From Nitrososphaerota archaeon (lineage in GTDB: Archaea; Thermoproteota; Nitrososphaeria; Nitrososphaerales; Nitrosopumilaceae): a DNA stretch of 64,000 nucleotides. Both the position numbers and the translations under genes were made by a program. The stretch covers positions 1-64,000 of the forward strand of contig VBPL01000041.1 in NCBI GenBank assembly GCA_005877205.1, read 5' to 3'. The notes under the pieces are model-generated. The model was not told the DNA's origin. It saw only the letters and a program-made list of their open reading frames with translations, and searched no databases. Position 1 is the first letter of the stretch; the number at the start of each line of letters is the position of its first letter. This document shows positions 33,578 through 42,821 of this stretch, in pieces.

Positions 33578-34972
33578 TTATCCCAGTAAGACCTTTACTT
33601 CTTTCTCACTCATTAGTCCTTTTGAAATTACTAGTTGCCTGATTGTTTTACCGGTCTTTAGTGACTCTTTGTACAAACCAGCTGATACTTGATAACCAAG
33701 CTTTGGTGAAAGAAGAGTGACTATGACAGGAGTGTTTTCTATGTATTGACGAAGTTTTTCTCTATTTGCGGTCAGACCATCAATAAGATTCTTGGAATAA
33801 ATTGGAACAAAATTTCGTAACATATCCATAGAATCTAATACAGCTTTGAGCATTACTGGGAGCATAACGTTGAGTTCAAACTGTCCAGCTTGTGAAGCAA
33901 ACGCAACAGTAGAATCATTGCCTATTATATCAAAGCAAATCATGTTCATGCATTCAGCCAGAGATGGATTGATTTTTCCTGGCATGATGGAAGATCCTGC
34001 GTGAACCGCTGGAATGCCAATCTCTGATAATCCTGAAACTGGTCCAGACGCCATCAATCTGATATCATTTGATATTCTACCTAACTCTAGCGCTAGGTTT
34101 CTCAGACCAGATGACATATTTGCTACAGCAAATCTGCTCTGCAAAGCAAATTGCATGTCTTGTTGCGGTTTAAGTGGCAGCTTGGATATCTTTGAAAGCT
34201 CAAATATCGCAATACTTCTGTATCCTTTTGGTGTGTTGGCTCCAGTGCCTACTGCAGTTCCTCCTAATGCTATGTATTCCAATTCCTTTTTTGCGTTAAA
34301 AATTGCGTCACGGACTTTTGCAATGGCAGTAGCATAGGCAGCAAACTCACTACCTAGACTCACAGGTAGCGCATCCATGAGGTGTGTTCTTCCAATTTTT
34401 CTATAATCGGAAAACTCCTTTGCCTTTTTGATTAGAGTTTTTATTAATTCGTCAAGTACTGGAATAACCTGTTTTACATTAAACAAAATTGCAACATGCA
34501 TTGCTGTTGGAAACGTATCATTACTTGACTGTGACATGTTTACATGATCATTTGGATGTATAACCTCGTAGTTTCCTTTTCTCTTACCAGAAATTTCAAG
34601 CGCAATATTTGCAATCACTTCGTTTGTATTCATGTTAAATGCTGTGCCTGCTCCAGAGTTGATTGCTTCAACAACAAAGTGGTCAAGATGTTTTCCAGTT
34701 AGAATCTGATCACATGCTCTTACTATCGCATTTCCTCGTTTCTTGTCAAGTACACCTGTTCTGATATTTGCTAAGGCTGATGATCTTTTGATCATTACAT
34801 ATGCCATGATCAAATATGGATGTGCTCGTTGTCCAGTGACATGATACTGCTTGATTGCTCTAGCTGTAAATGCGCCATAGTATGAATCAGAAGGAATTTG
34901 GACCTCTCCCAGAGAATCTTTATCAGTTCTAAATTTCACGCCAACCCTTGAATTAATTTTCCTAATATTCAT
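33578..34972 (-). CDS. Fumarase class II / aspartase family lyase
   Basis: A lyase of 464 residues from the ATG at 34972. The three conserved regions are present: INSGAGTAFNMNTNEVI, HPNDHVNMSQSSNDTFPTA and the signature GSSIMPGKINPS. Class II fumarase hydrates fumarate to malate; aspartase deaminates aspartate. Sequence alone does not separate them. In this genome a TCA/HP-HB role as fumarase is likelier, by inference. A start at 35041 would add 23 residues lacking family character. Confidence 0.87.
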   Translation of the reverse strand: MNIRKINSRVGVKFRTDKDSLGEVQIPSDSYYGAFTARAIKQYHVTGQRAHPYLIMAYVMIKRSSALANIRTGVLDKKRGNAIVRACDQILTGKHLDHFVVEAINSGAGTAFNMNTNEVIANIALEISGKRKGNYEVIHPNDHVNMSQSSNDTFPTAMHVAILFNVKQVIPVLDELIKTLIKKAKEFSDYRKIGRTHLMDALPVSLGSEFAAYATAIAKVRDAIFNAKKELEYIALGGTAVGTGANTPKGYRSIAIFELSKISKLPLKPQQDMQFALQSRFAVANMSSGLRNLALELGRISNDIRLMASGPVSGLSEIGIPAVHAGSSIMPGKINPSLAECMNMICFDIIGNDSTVAFASQAGQFELNVMLPVMLKAVLDSMDMLRNFVPIYSKNLIDGLTANREKLRQYIENTPVIVTLLSPKLGYQVSAGLYKESLKTGKTIRQLVISKGLMSEKEVKVLLG

Positions 34973-35045
34973 TCGCTTTTCAAAAATCTTGAGAACAGCA
35001 AAAGTTTTCAAAAAACCACGACTTTCGTCCAAAATACCCAATAAG

Positions 35046-35055
35046 TTAATATACT
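35046..35055 (+). promoter_or_regulatory. TATA box of nirK
   Basis: TTAATATACT is centred 26 bases before the nirK ATG, matching a leaderless archaeal promoter. Confidence 0.55.
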
Positions 35056-35076
35056 TTGATTTAAAGATCCGAAACG

Positions 35077-36414
35077 ATGAACAGACGATACAGTATGCTG
35101 TCTATTGCCGCAGTAGTGGCAGTAGCAGGAATATTGTTCGCTAGCACATATTCGCAGACACAAATGACTGCCTCAAGAATGAATCTTGCAACGCAAGACA
35201 CAGACTTGATTCAAAAAGTACGTGAAATGGGTGGTCTTGAATTGCAAATGCCATCTGCATTTGCTCAGATACCACTGGATCAGGTTGATACCATGGCAAG
35301 CCAGGGACGTCATGTAGTAGATGTCAAGTTAACAGCACAAAGTGTTGACTTGCCTATTATGGGCGGTGGAAAATACCACGCAATGACCTTCAGTGGTCAA
35401 GTTCCAGCACCAACGATAAGAGTTACACAAGGTGATATCATCAGAATGACTCTTGATGTACCATCAACTGAACCAACACCACACGGAAATGATATGCATG
35501 CATCACAGATGACTGCTGTACCAAGCTTTGGTGCTGTCAAACCAGGTGAATCCAAAACATATGCTTACATTGCTGAAGTACCTGGTACCTTCAAGTACCA
35601 CTGCTCAGGTGTTAATGTAGCTGCAATGGACCAACATGTACTATCCGGTATGTACGGATTGACAATCGTGGATCCATTGAATGGATACAATCCACTCTTG
35701 GTTGAAAAAACTAAAGTAGAAAATGGTCAAGTTGCACTCGACAAACAAAGAGTTTCTGCTGACGCGAAAGAATTCGTGTTAGAGTACAACCAATTGTACT
35801 TGAACGCAGATGGTAGCTATGACCAGACAGCTATGTTCTTACATAACACAACACAAACCGTTGTTAACGGATTTGCATTTGGTTATGTTCCAAACGCAGA
35901 CATCAATAAACTAGTCAAAGGTGATGAAAAGCAGAACATCTTTGTTGCACAGCCATGGAACTCTGCAGACCTGAAACAGTATCAATCACACCCACTGTTT
36001 GTTGATACTGGAGTTCACTACAGAATCTTCGTTGAGAACCAAGGAAACATGCCAGTATTCTTCCACATTGTCGGTGAAATTATCGACCGTGTGACACAAG
36101 GAAACAGGATACAAGCTCAGGGAACAGAGACTTGGAACATTGGTGGCTCTCAGGGCGCAATAATGGATGTCGTCTTTGACAACCCAGGTGCATATGTTGC
36201 AGTTAATCATGACTATGCAGCAATCTTCACTGGTGCTGCTACGGTATTTGTCGCAGGTGACCCGTTCAAATTGGGATACGGACCAGGTGACATGCCAAAC
36301 CCATCTGACGCAGTACCGCCAATGGGCAAGAACAGCATTGCACAAAAAGAGGTTGTTCACTGCCTGTGTACTGATGACAGAGCTGCAGAAATAGCGAAAG
36401 AAATCGGTGGTTAA
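35077..36414 (+). CDS. nirK: Copper nitrite reductase, AOA type
   Basis: A 445-residue secreted two-domain multicopper enzyme with an N-terminal export helix (residues 6-23). The CuNIR ligand pattern is clear: HGNDMH (His136, Asp139, His141), YHC (His175, Cys176), His187 and Met192 for the type 1 and type 2 copper sites, and later His330 in VFFHIVGE and His378 in VNHDYA. Ammonia oxidisers use it in nitrite/NO metabolism, and the protein is usually very abundant. A C-terminal HCLCTDD extension with two extra Cys follows the core. Strong TATA and T-rich terminator flank the gene, so it is monocistronic. Confidence 0.93.
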   Translation: MNRRYSMLSIAAVVAVAGILFASTYSQTQMTASRMNLATQDTDLIQKVREMGGLELQMPSAFAQIPLDQVDTMASQGRHVVDVKLTAQSVDLPIMGGGKYHAMTFSGQVPAPTIRVTQGDIIRMTLDVPSTEPTPHGNDMHASQMTAVPSFGAVKPGESKTYAYIAEVPGTFKYHCSGVNVAAMDQHVLSGMYGLTIVDPLNGYNPLLVEKTKVENGQVALDKQRVSADAKEFVLEYNQLYLNADGSYDQTAMFLHNTTQTVVNGFAFGYVPNADINKLVKGDEKQNIFVAQPWNSADLKQYQSHPLFVDTGVHYRIFVENQGNMPVFFHIVGEIIDRVTQGNRIQAQGTETWNIGGSQGAIMDVVFDNPGAYVAVNHDYAAIFTGAATVFVAGDPFKLGYGPGDMPNPSDAVPPMGKNSIAQKEVVHCLCTDDRAAEIAKEIGG

Positions 36415-36423
36415 ACACCAACT

Positions 36424-36437
36424 CCTTTTTTGTTTTT
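36424..36437 (+). terminator. T-rich terminator of nirK
   Basis: CCTTTTTTGTTTTT follows the nirK stop by ten bases. Oligo-T tracts end archaeal transcription. Confidence 0.5.
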
Positions 36438-36480
36438 AATTCACATAATGATTATATTCTGTTCTTGATGGTTTCCTTGC

Positions 36481-37431
36481 ATGTCGATGAACCAATCAGT
36501 CTTAATTTGTGATCAAGTTGCTCCTATTTTGAATGATATCTTGCAAAAAAATGGTCTAAAGGTATCATACGAACCAGAAATCACAGCTGAGCAAATAAAG
36601 GAAAAGATCGGAAATTTTGATATCGTCATAGTAAGAAGCAGAACAAAAATTACAAAAGAAATGATTGACAAAGCGTTAAAGTGCAAACTAATTGCACGTG
36701 TCGGTGTCGGTCTTGACAACATCGATACTGATGCAGCAACAGCAAAAGGAATTCGCGTTATAAATGCGGTGGAGGGAGCAATGAATGCAGTAGCTGAACT
36801 TGTTTTAGGATTGATGCTGTCTTTGGCAAGAGAGATTCCACGAGCTGACAGAAAAATACGAGAAGGCGGATGGCCCAAAAAAGATCTTATGGGAATTGAA
36901 CTCTCAGGTAAATATCTGGGAATAGTTGGTCTTGGAAATATCGGCAAGAAACTTGCAAGACACGCAAGAGCACTTAATATGAATATTATCGGTTACGATG
37001 TTATTCCTATTCCTGATGATTTTACAAGAGAAGTGGGACTTGTCAAGACTGACATTGATACCTTACTGTCAAGCGCAGATTTCATTTCATTCCATGTACC
37101 ACTAACAGAAAGCACATACCATCTGGTAAACAAAGAGAAGCTCTCAAAGATGAAAAAAACTGCATATCTAATCAATACCTCGAGAGGAGAGATAATTGAT
37201 GAAGCTGCGTTGTTACAAGCTCTAAAAGAACGCAAAATTGCAGGTGCTGCGTTGGATGTGCGTGAAAAAGAACCTGACCCGTCTTCTGATACCGCTGTTG
37301 GGAGCGAACTTACTCAACTTCCAAATGTAATCTCCACACCACACATAGGAGCTCAGACAAAAGAAGCTCAGGTTTTAGCTGCAAATGTTATAGCAGAAAA
37401 AATAATAATGATTCTCCGTGGCGTTATATAG
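36481..37431 (+). CDS. serA: D-3-phosphoglycerate dehydrogenase (short form)
   Basis: A 316-residue 2-hydroxyacid dehydrogenase. GLGNIGKKLARHARAL near residue 146 binds NAD, and the catalytic residues lie in NTSRGEIIDEAALLQAL (Arg), the VREKEPDPSSD region (Glu) and STPHIGAQTKEAQ (His). It oxidises 3-phosphoglycerate for serine synthesis. It lacks the C-terminal ACT regulatory domain of longer SerA. The next gene begins directly after its stop. Confidence 0.85.
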   Translation: MSMNQSVLICDQVAPILNDILQKNGLKVSYEPEITAEQIKEKIGNFDIVIVRSRTKITKEMIDKALKCKLIARVGVGLDNIDTDAATAKGIRVINAVEGAMNAVAELVLGLMLSLAREIPRADRKIREGGWPKKDLMGIELSGKYLGIVGLGNIGKKLARHARALNMNIIGYDVIPIPDDFTREVGLVKTDIDTLLSSADFISFHVPLTESTYHLVNKEKLSKMKKTAYLINTSRGEIIDEAALLQALKERKIAGAALDVREKEPDPSSDTAVGSELTQLPNVISTPHIGAQTKEAQVLAANVIAEKIIMILRGVI

Positions 37432-38193
37432 TTGGAACACTTGAAATTCTTTTTGTCACTGCTATTTCTTCTGACCTTTTCTTTTGTTTTTGCCTTTGCA
37501 GAGACAGGTGACCTAACAGTAGTATCAGGAAAAGAGTTTACTATTCATTATGAGACAAAAGATTCACATGTCCTAAGTGTAGAACCAAACAAAGACGATT
37601 TTGGACTAGTATTTTCGATTCAAGCCAACAGTCCTGTTGCTACTCTTGAGCTAACATTGCCTCGTGAATTGATCGATTCCACAGAGGCAAACGGAAAAGA
37701 TTCGGACTACATAGTACTTCTTGATGGAACCTTTGCATCATATATCAATGAGGGTTCAACTTCTACTAGCAGAACAATTTTGATACAACTTGCTCCTGAT
37801 AACAAGGAACTAGAAATCATTGGAACGCATTTAGCTACTAGAACTTCAAGCGCAAATAATCCTCAAACTGGCCAGCCAGCTACAAATACATCTGAAAAGC
37901 CAACCGAACAAAAATCAAATGAAATAGAAACTGCACAGCAACCGGGACAAAGTACATCGTCGACACCACAACAGCCATCACAGATGAATACTGGAAGCAT
38001 TACAAAAACTGAGCAGAAGCAACCTCTTAATGAAATAATCTCTTCGATACAACTAAAATCTGGAAACTTGTCTCTTAATTTAGACAAGGAGCAACTTGTT
38101 GAATACTCAGTGATTGGGGCTATAGTCTTAATTATAATAATAGTAATTGCCTCATCAGCTAGATCTAAAACCAGAAGGCAAATTCGTAAATAA
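37432..38193 (+). CDS. Secreted membrane-anchored protein with LPREL motif
   Basis: A 253-residue protein with an N-terminal signal (FFLSLLFLLTFSFVFAFA), a beta domain containing ATLELTLPRELID, a Ser/Thr/Gln-rich linker (residues 142-200) likely exposed, and a C-terminal membrane helix (VIGAIVLIIIIVIA) with a basic tail. TTG start. The same LPR-L-type motif occurs in the secreted proteins at 39.4 and 62.9 kb. Function unknown. Confidence 0.6.
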   Translation: MEHLKFFLSLLFLLTFSFVFAFAETGDLTVVSGKEFTIHYETKDSHVLSVEPNKDDFGLVFSIQANSPVATLELTLPRELIDSTEANGKDSDYIVLLDGTFASYINEGSTSTSRTILIQLAPDNKELEIIGTHLATRTSSANNPQTGQPATNTSEKPTEQKSNEIETAQQPGQSTSSTPQQPSQMNTGSITKTEQKQPLNEIISSIQLKSGNLSLNLDKEQLVEYSVIGAIVLIIIIVIASSARSKTRRQIRK

Positions 38194-38194
38194 C

Positions 38195-38827
38195 TCAGAC
38201 TGACATGAACCCGGAATTTATCAGATATTGAATTGCAAAGCCAAATTCATTATCAGTGATAGAATCATCTGACCACCACTTTACATTAGTTTTGAACCAT
38301 ACGGGAATGTGTATTATATGTGCAGTCTGGAAATCATACCCTGGTACGTTTATTATATCAAAATATATCAACTCACGAATTAGGCCTGCATAGTCTTTGT
38401 CAGTCGCAGTTCCTTTGAGCCATGTTTGCGCCAATGTTTTGTACTCTGTTGGAATTGCAATCTTGCCTGAATCAACTAGGTCAAAGGAAATACTGGATTG
38501 TGTCCCTGCATATTCCGCGTTGATATGATACGTACCAGGACTGTAAGTTGTTTTGTAAAAAGGAATAGGTGAAGAAATCGTACTATTCCATTTGTTTATT
38601 GAAATGTTAATTGGAGCACTTGCTTTACCGGAACTATCGATTATATGGACAATGATTGGGTTACCTGTCAATTCTGATACCTGAAAGGTAATAGAGAGAA
38701 AATCCCCATATGCGTAAACATGTTTGCCTGTGGAAACTGTAAGAGATGGTGTTGCAAAACTATGGTGTACGCCCATAACTAGGAACCCTATAGAAATAAC
38801 TAACACGATCTTTGAAGACCAAATCAT
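38195..38827 (-). CDS. Secreted protein with Thaumarchaeota-type WF-WW C-terminal domain
   Basis: A 210-residue protein with signal peptide (residues 5-24), an Ig-like beta domain (LTVSTGKHVYAYGDFLSITF) and a C-terminal domain with IPVWFKTNVKWWSDDSITD and FAIQYLINSGFM. The last pattern (IPxWFKxNxxWW followed by IQxLIxxG) recurs in many thaumarchaeal secreted proteins, which supports export and surface function. No enzymatic motif is visible. Confidence 0.65.
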   Translation of the reverse strand: MIWSSKIVLVISIGFLVMGVHHSFATPSLTVSTGKHVYAYGDFLSITFQVSELTGNPIIVHIIDSSGKASAPINISINKWNSTISSPIPFYKTTYSPGTYHINAEYAGTQSSISFDLVDSGKIAIPTEYKTLAQTWLKGTATDKDYAGLIRELIYFDIINVPGYDFQTAHIIHIPVWFKTNVKWWSDDSITDNEFGFAIQYLINSGFMSV

Positions 38828-38938
38828 GAAACATAGAAAAAATCAATTTCATAAATAGGCTTCCTTGTGATCGGCTTTCATTTAATCCCCTGAATTCCAA
38901 TTCAATTTTCTAACAAATTATTAAGGGGTAAATCAGTA

Positions 38939-39406
38939 GTGGCGAGTATGATTAGTTACCAGGATCAAGTCTGGCTAAGAATGTGGAAGGAAAATGCTCC
39001 AGAACTCAGAGCCAAGGCGATAGCATGGAGAAGACAAAACGCTTTGGTAAGGGTTGAGAGACCTAGTAGGATCCAAAGGGCAAGACGACTGGGATATAAA
39101 GCAAAACAAGGAATTGTTGTAGTTCGAATGCGTGTAGGCAAAGGTAACATGCGTAAGAAGAGGCCTGTTGCAGGAAGGAGACCTAAACATCTTGGTGTAT
39201 TAAGAATAAAACCTGCACTTAGCATGCAGAACGTTGCAGAACGTAGAGTTTTAGAAAGATTTCCTAACATGAAACTTCTTGGTTCATACTATCTTTACCA
39301 GGATGGTCTATACCTTTGGTATGAGGTAATTCTGGCAGACCCATCACATCCAAGAATAGTGAAAGACAAAGAAATACGTGGTAAACTTTCTGGTCTGAAG
39401 AATTGA
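38939..39406 (+). CDS. rpl15e: Large-subunit ribosomal protein eL15
   Basis: A 155-residue basic protein. ERPSRIQRARRLGYKAKQGI, VVRMRVGKGNMRKKRPVAGR and NMKLLGSYYLYQDGLYLWYE are the conserved eL15 blocks; it lies deep in the 50S subunit. Starts at the GTG (38939) or an ATG nine bases later, which fits TATA spacing from AATTATTAAG slightly better. Its stop overlaps the TTG of the next gene. Confidence 0.95.
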   Translation: MASMISYQDQVWLRMWKENAPELRAKAIAWRRQNALVRVERPSRIQRARRLGYKAKQGIVVVRMRVGKGNMRKKRPVAGRRPKHLGVLRIKPALSMQNVAERRVLERFPNMKLLGSYYLYQDGLYLWYEVILADPSHPRIVKDKEIRGKLSGLKN

Positions 39407-39909
39407 AATCTGTTGTAATATTATCTTCTATCCTAATCTTAGGACTGTTATTGGGACATGCTTTTGGTGAACAGACAATAACCCCTAAGAATCTCACTCT
39501 TGATTACCCAGGCATCAAATGGAACTGGAAGATAAAGGCAGATAACTACACATTTGTCGTGGACACTATCTCAAATTACGATGTGAAAAATGTAACCTTA
39601 AACAAGAGTAACAAGGAATTGATTTTTACAGGAATTAGTGATCACACTGGAAATATAGCTGAAATCGAAATACCGCGTGACCTCATTGGCGGAAATCTAA
39701 CAGTTTTCCAAAATTCAAAACAGATCTTCCCTCTTATAATAAACAGCGGAAGCAACTCACTTGTAGTTCTCAAATTCAACGAGACTGGCGACAGCACAAC
39801 AAATATCATTGGGACAACCTATCTGCCTGAATTTGCAAATATTGCGCCAGTGGTCATGATGATCTCTTTTATAATCGTGTTTTTGACATTAAGAATACGT
39901 AAATTTTAG
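39403..39909 (+). CDS. Secreted protein with PEF-like C-terminal anchor
   Basis: A 168-residue protein: signal helix (ILSSILILGLLLGHAFG), a beta domain with AEIEIPRDLIGG near residue 88, and a C-terminal end YLPEFANIAPVVMMISFII plus basic residues. LPEF before a terminal helix resembles the PEFG-CTERM sorting tail, with Ala for Gly. Family unknown; likely surface-exposed. Confidence 0.6.
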   Translation: MKSVVILSSILILGLLLGHAFGEQTITPKNLTLDYPGIKWNWKIKADNYTFVVDTISNYDVKNVTLNKSNKELIFTGISDHTGNIAEIEIPRDLIGGNLTVFQNSKQIFPLIINSGSNSLVVLKFNETGDSTTNIIGTTYLPEFANIAPVVMMISFIIVFLTLRIRKF

Positions 39910-40595
39910 TACCCATTCATGTAGTCTTCCCACATGTTGGCACGGGTAGTAAGCTTGTTCATCTCATAAAATATGCCACCAACGATTCCTGCTTGATAAA
40001 AAGCATAAAGATACACTTGGGAATGTGTGGGATCGCTATGCGTGAAGCTTAATGCTATCATTGAAAAGAAGATGAATGTCCCTATGAACGTGAAAAATTT
40101 GCTGAAAAATCCTTCCATTCCTACTATTCGTCTTGTGGCAGCTGCCATTATGGTGATACTTGATATTATGAGAAAAGTGAGCCCACCATTTGCCTGAATA
40201 AATTCAGTCAACCAAGGAATTAATCCGTCAGTGAAAATTGATTTATGCGGAGAATGGGCTCCACCATGTAATGCAAATGAAACAGATGTGAAAATTGCTC
40301 CCATCATGAAGAAGAACAAGAATGCTTTGAATATTGCTCTTTTTAGCGGGGTCCTTGGTCCTGAGGGCTCCATAACTCTATCAGTCATTTTGATTCCGTA
40401 AATTAACCCAATTGAAAATGATGGTATGAACATCAAGTCAATTATGATAGGAGATTGTTTTGTTATCTTATCGATATCTGGGCCAAAAATCAAATAGACT
40501 ATTAGCGCAAGAGCGGCTGCTCCAGCAAATATGCTGATGTCCACCCAACTTCTGGTATGTCTAATCTCAAATAGGTCAGGTCCCCATTCGTCCAA
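39906..40595 (-). CDS. Six-helix membrane protein of unknown function
   Basis: A 229-residue integral membrane protein with about six hydrophobic segments. Histidines at SFALHGGAHSPHKS (about residue 108) and ALSFTHSDPTHSQ (about 190) lie next to helices and could bind metal or haem, which is speculative. No signature I recognise. It overlaps the end of the convergent gene by four bases. Confidence 0.55.
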   Translation of the reverse strand: MDEWGPDLFEIRHTRSWVDISIFAGAAALALIVYLIFGPDIDKITKQSPIIIDLMFIPSFSIGLIYGIKMTDRVMEPSGPRTPLKRAIFKAFLFFFMMGAIFTSVSFALHGGAHSPHKSIFTDGLIPWLTEFIQANGGLTFLIISSITIMAAATRRIVGMEGFFSKFFTFIGTFIFFSMIALSFTHSDPTHSQVYLYAFYQAGIVGGIFYEMNKLTTRANMWEDYMNGY

Positions 40596-40699
40596 TCTGA
40601 TTTGCTTTTCAAAAATGAATTAAAGATGGAAATCCAAATGATTTTGCCTAATTTATCAACTCATTTTGCCTTTTATGTTCAGTTTGTTGTAATTAGGGC

Positions 40700-40912
40700 A
40701 TGAGAGGAGGATTCGTAATGATAGCTATTGGACTAGCTGTTATTGTATTTGGCATAGTTTTCTTTCTACAAGGAAATTCTATAGTTGGGCCTACTACGTC
40801 ATTTATGTACTCAAACCCACAATGGATTGTAAACGGAGAGTGGATTGCTATATCTGGTGTAATAATTTTGGTAGTCGGAACAGGAATTAGTTTACGACAC
40901 CCAAGGTCATAG
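40700..40912 (+). CDS. Small two-helix membrane protein
   Basis: A 70-residue protein with hydrophobic segments at residues 5-23 and 45-63 and a loop between them. No known family. Its end overlaps the end of the convergent RAM-domain gene by 26 bases. Confidence 0.55.
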   Translation: MRGGFVMIAIGLAVIVFGIVFFLQGNSIVGPTTSFMYSNPQWIVNGEWIAISGVIILVVGTGISLRHPRS

Positions 40913-41117
40913 TAGACCTGACCTTCTCTATTTTACGAATTTTCTTAGTAATCAAATTATCCATTTGAGCTTCTGTGTCAGTTTCTGCTTCTACCACAAT
41001 ATCATAATCACCATATACAACTTTTGCATTTTTTACCTTATCCAGTCGCAAAAGCTTTCCAACAATTTCATTCTCTGCTCCAAGCTCACAACCAATCAAA
41101 ATGTAAGCCTTTTCCAT
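40887..41117 (-). CDS. Stand-alone Lrp/AsnC ligand-binding (RAM) domain protein
   Basis: A 76-residue effector-binding domain without HTH, like the protein after gdhA. VVYGDYDIVVEAETDTEAQ and the closing VRSTMTLGVVN are typical RAM elements. It could sense amino acids or join a full Lrp regulator. Confidence 0.8.
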   Translation of the reverse strand: MEKAYILIGCELGAENEIVGKLLRLDKVKNAKVVYGDYDIVVEAETDTEAQMDNLITKKIRKIEKVRSTMTLGVVN

Positions 41118-41287
41118 GTTATGCTAACTAGGAACGATCTTAAATCCTTATTCTAATTTGAAGATTATTGAAGCCTAGACTTTACTTTTTGATAATTATT
41201 ACATTTTAGCGAGCTCGATATGTTAGTTTACTTGTATCGAAACCAAAGCCAGAAATCAGTCTTATTCTTGAGATTTGGAATTCTTAA

Positions 41288-41581
41288 ATGACGGTCCAGA
41301 TAAGAATGGACATGGGCCTATTTGGTAAAACAAAACAAAAGGATGAGGCGGTAGAACAAATCAAGATACTGCTTGATAGGTTCGAGTTCACTGATCTTCT
41401 TAATCTTTGTTCCGAAGTTATTGGTAGAGAACTCGCTTCTACTGATAAAAAAGAACGTCTTGAGAGAATCGAGGTTTTAGATTTTATCTGGGAAAATTAT
41501 CACAAAGGCAGTGTTAACTTTTCACAGGTCAAAGATTTTGCAATTAAGCGTGGAATAGTAACGCAGGCCTTTTTTGATTAA
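41288..41581 (+). CDS. Conserved-looking small helical protein
   Basis: A 97-residue mostly helical, charged protein. The likely body begins at MGLFGKTKQKDEAVEQIK (internal Met at residue 9), followed by LLNLCSEVIGRELASTDKK. I recognise no family. It stands alone with a promoter-like gap of 170 bases upstream. Confidence 0.5.
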   Translation: MTVQIRMDMGLFGKTKQKDEAVEQIKILLDRFEFTDLLNLCSEVIGRELASTDKKERLERIEVLDFIWENYHKGSVNFSQVKDFAIKRGIVTQAFFD

Positions 41582-41618
41582 GTACCATTTAGAGCTTTAA
41601 ATTCTTGGTTCTGAAAGA

Positions 41619-42818
41619 CTAGAAGCCAGCAGTAACAGGATTTGCTGGTTTGATAATCTCTCTTAAGAGAACTGTTGCATAAGAACCCCTTGAGAGTGTG
41701 AAACTTAGGTAAGGTTCGTTAATCGAAAAATTACTGCATTGCATCACAGCTTGTCTGAAGCCACCTTCGTTGCTTACTTCCTGCATTTCTTTGATAAAAA
41801 AATCTTTTGCACTAATTTGTTCTTCGTCTAGGATTTGTGAGATCTCATGATCGAACCTGTTCTTTTTTGAATAAGAATAACCTACAAACGGAATTGCTAA
41901 TTTTTGTTCAGGATCATTTTGGTATCTCCCTAAATCATCATTTTTATCAAAGCAGACATCCCCATCTGTAGGTCGTAGTAATTCTTCATCAATTTCGTAT
42001 GCCATAGAAACAGTTCGATTGAAGATAAATGATTGAAACGCTTGAACAAAAAATCTTCGTAAAGGAAGAGGTATTACATGCAAAGCCTTTAATGCATTTC
42101 CATGGTCGATGATCTCTTTGATAACAAGTCTTTCAATATCCATTTGTGGGGGAATTTCGTTGAAAACTCTTGAATAATTCGATTTACTTTTGAGGGTCTC
42201 TCTTACTTGGTTATTCTCAGGCAAGTCATATTCAGAAGTAAAAGAGAGAAGAGTTTCTATGGCAAAATCAAAATTTTTTTGTAGGATGGCCTTTCCTATG
42301 AGATGAGAGAGTGGTCTTTTGCTGCCAAATCTCTGGTAGCCGTAGAAATTAAGAATCTTATCTCGTTCCTTGAAATCTGAGATTTTTGTAAAGTCGGCAT
42401 AATCTATTTTTACTCTAAAATTATTTCCAATCATATCTTTTTTTGTAAATGGTTTTTGAATAAATCCAATTTTTTCGATAGTATATCTGTTTGTGGCTAT
42501 GTTTTGAATTCCTTTACCAGTACTAGTATCACAGACATATTGTTCCGAAATAGCATTTGCATCCTTTAATCCCAATGCCTTGAGTCTAAGACCATATCTT
42601 TTGAAAATCTCAGATAATGCATGATTTGTATCAATTCCGGATTTTTTCAATTTGTATACTGCGTAACTTCCCGAGCTAGATATGTTAGAAAGGGCGCTTT
42701 CGCGAAGTATTTCCGAAACGAAGAAATGCTCAGGTAAAGATCTTATTTTGCCGCCAGTTCCCTCTGTTCTGGTGCAGTAGATGGAAATTCCAATTAAACT
42801 GTCTAATTTAGGAACCAC
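41619..42818 (-). CDS. truD: tRNA pseudouridine synthase TruD, archaeal type
   Basis: A 399-residue enzyme making pseudouridine 13 in tRNA. LKALGLKDANAISEQYVC holds the catalytic Asp near residue 80; NFYGYQRFGSKRP and the later FFVQAFQSFIFNR are the other TruD blocks. Length and sequence are archaeal. It follows the propeller gene by three bases on the same strand. Confidence 0.9.
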   Translation of the reverse strand: MVPKLDSLIGISIYCTRTEGTGGKIRSLPEHFFVSEILRESALSNISSSGSYAVYKLKKSGIDTNHALSEIFKRYGLRLKALGLKDANAISEQYVCDTSTGKGIQNIATNRYTIEKIGFIQKPFTKKDMIGNNFRVKIDYADFTKISDFKERDKILNFYGYQRFGSKRPLSHLIGKAILQKNFDFAIETLLSFTSEYDLPENNQVRETLKSKSNYSRVFNEIPPQMDIERLVIKEIIDHGNALKALHVIPLPLRRFFVQAFQSFIFNRTVSMAYEIDEELLRPTDGDVCFDKNDDLGRYQNDPEQKLAIPFVGYSYSKKNRFDHEISQILDEEQISAKDFFIKEMQEVSNEGGFRQAVMQCSNFSINEPYLSFTLSRGSYATVLLREIIKPANPVTAGF

Positions 42819-42821
42819 TTC

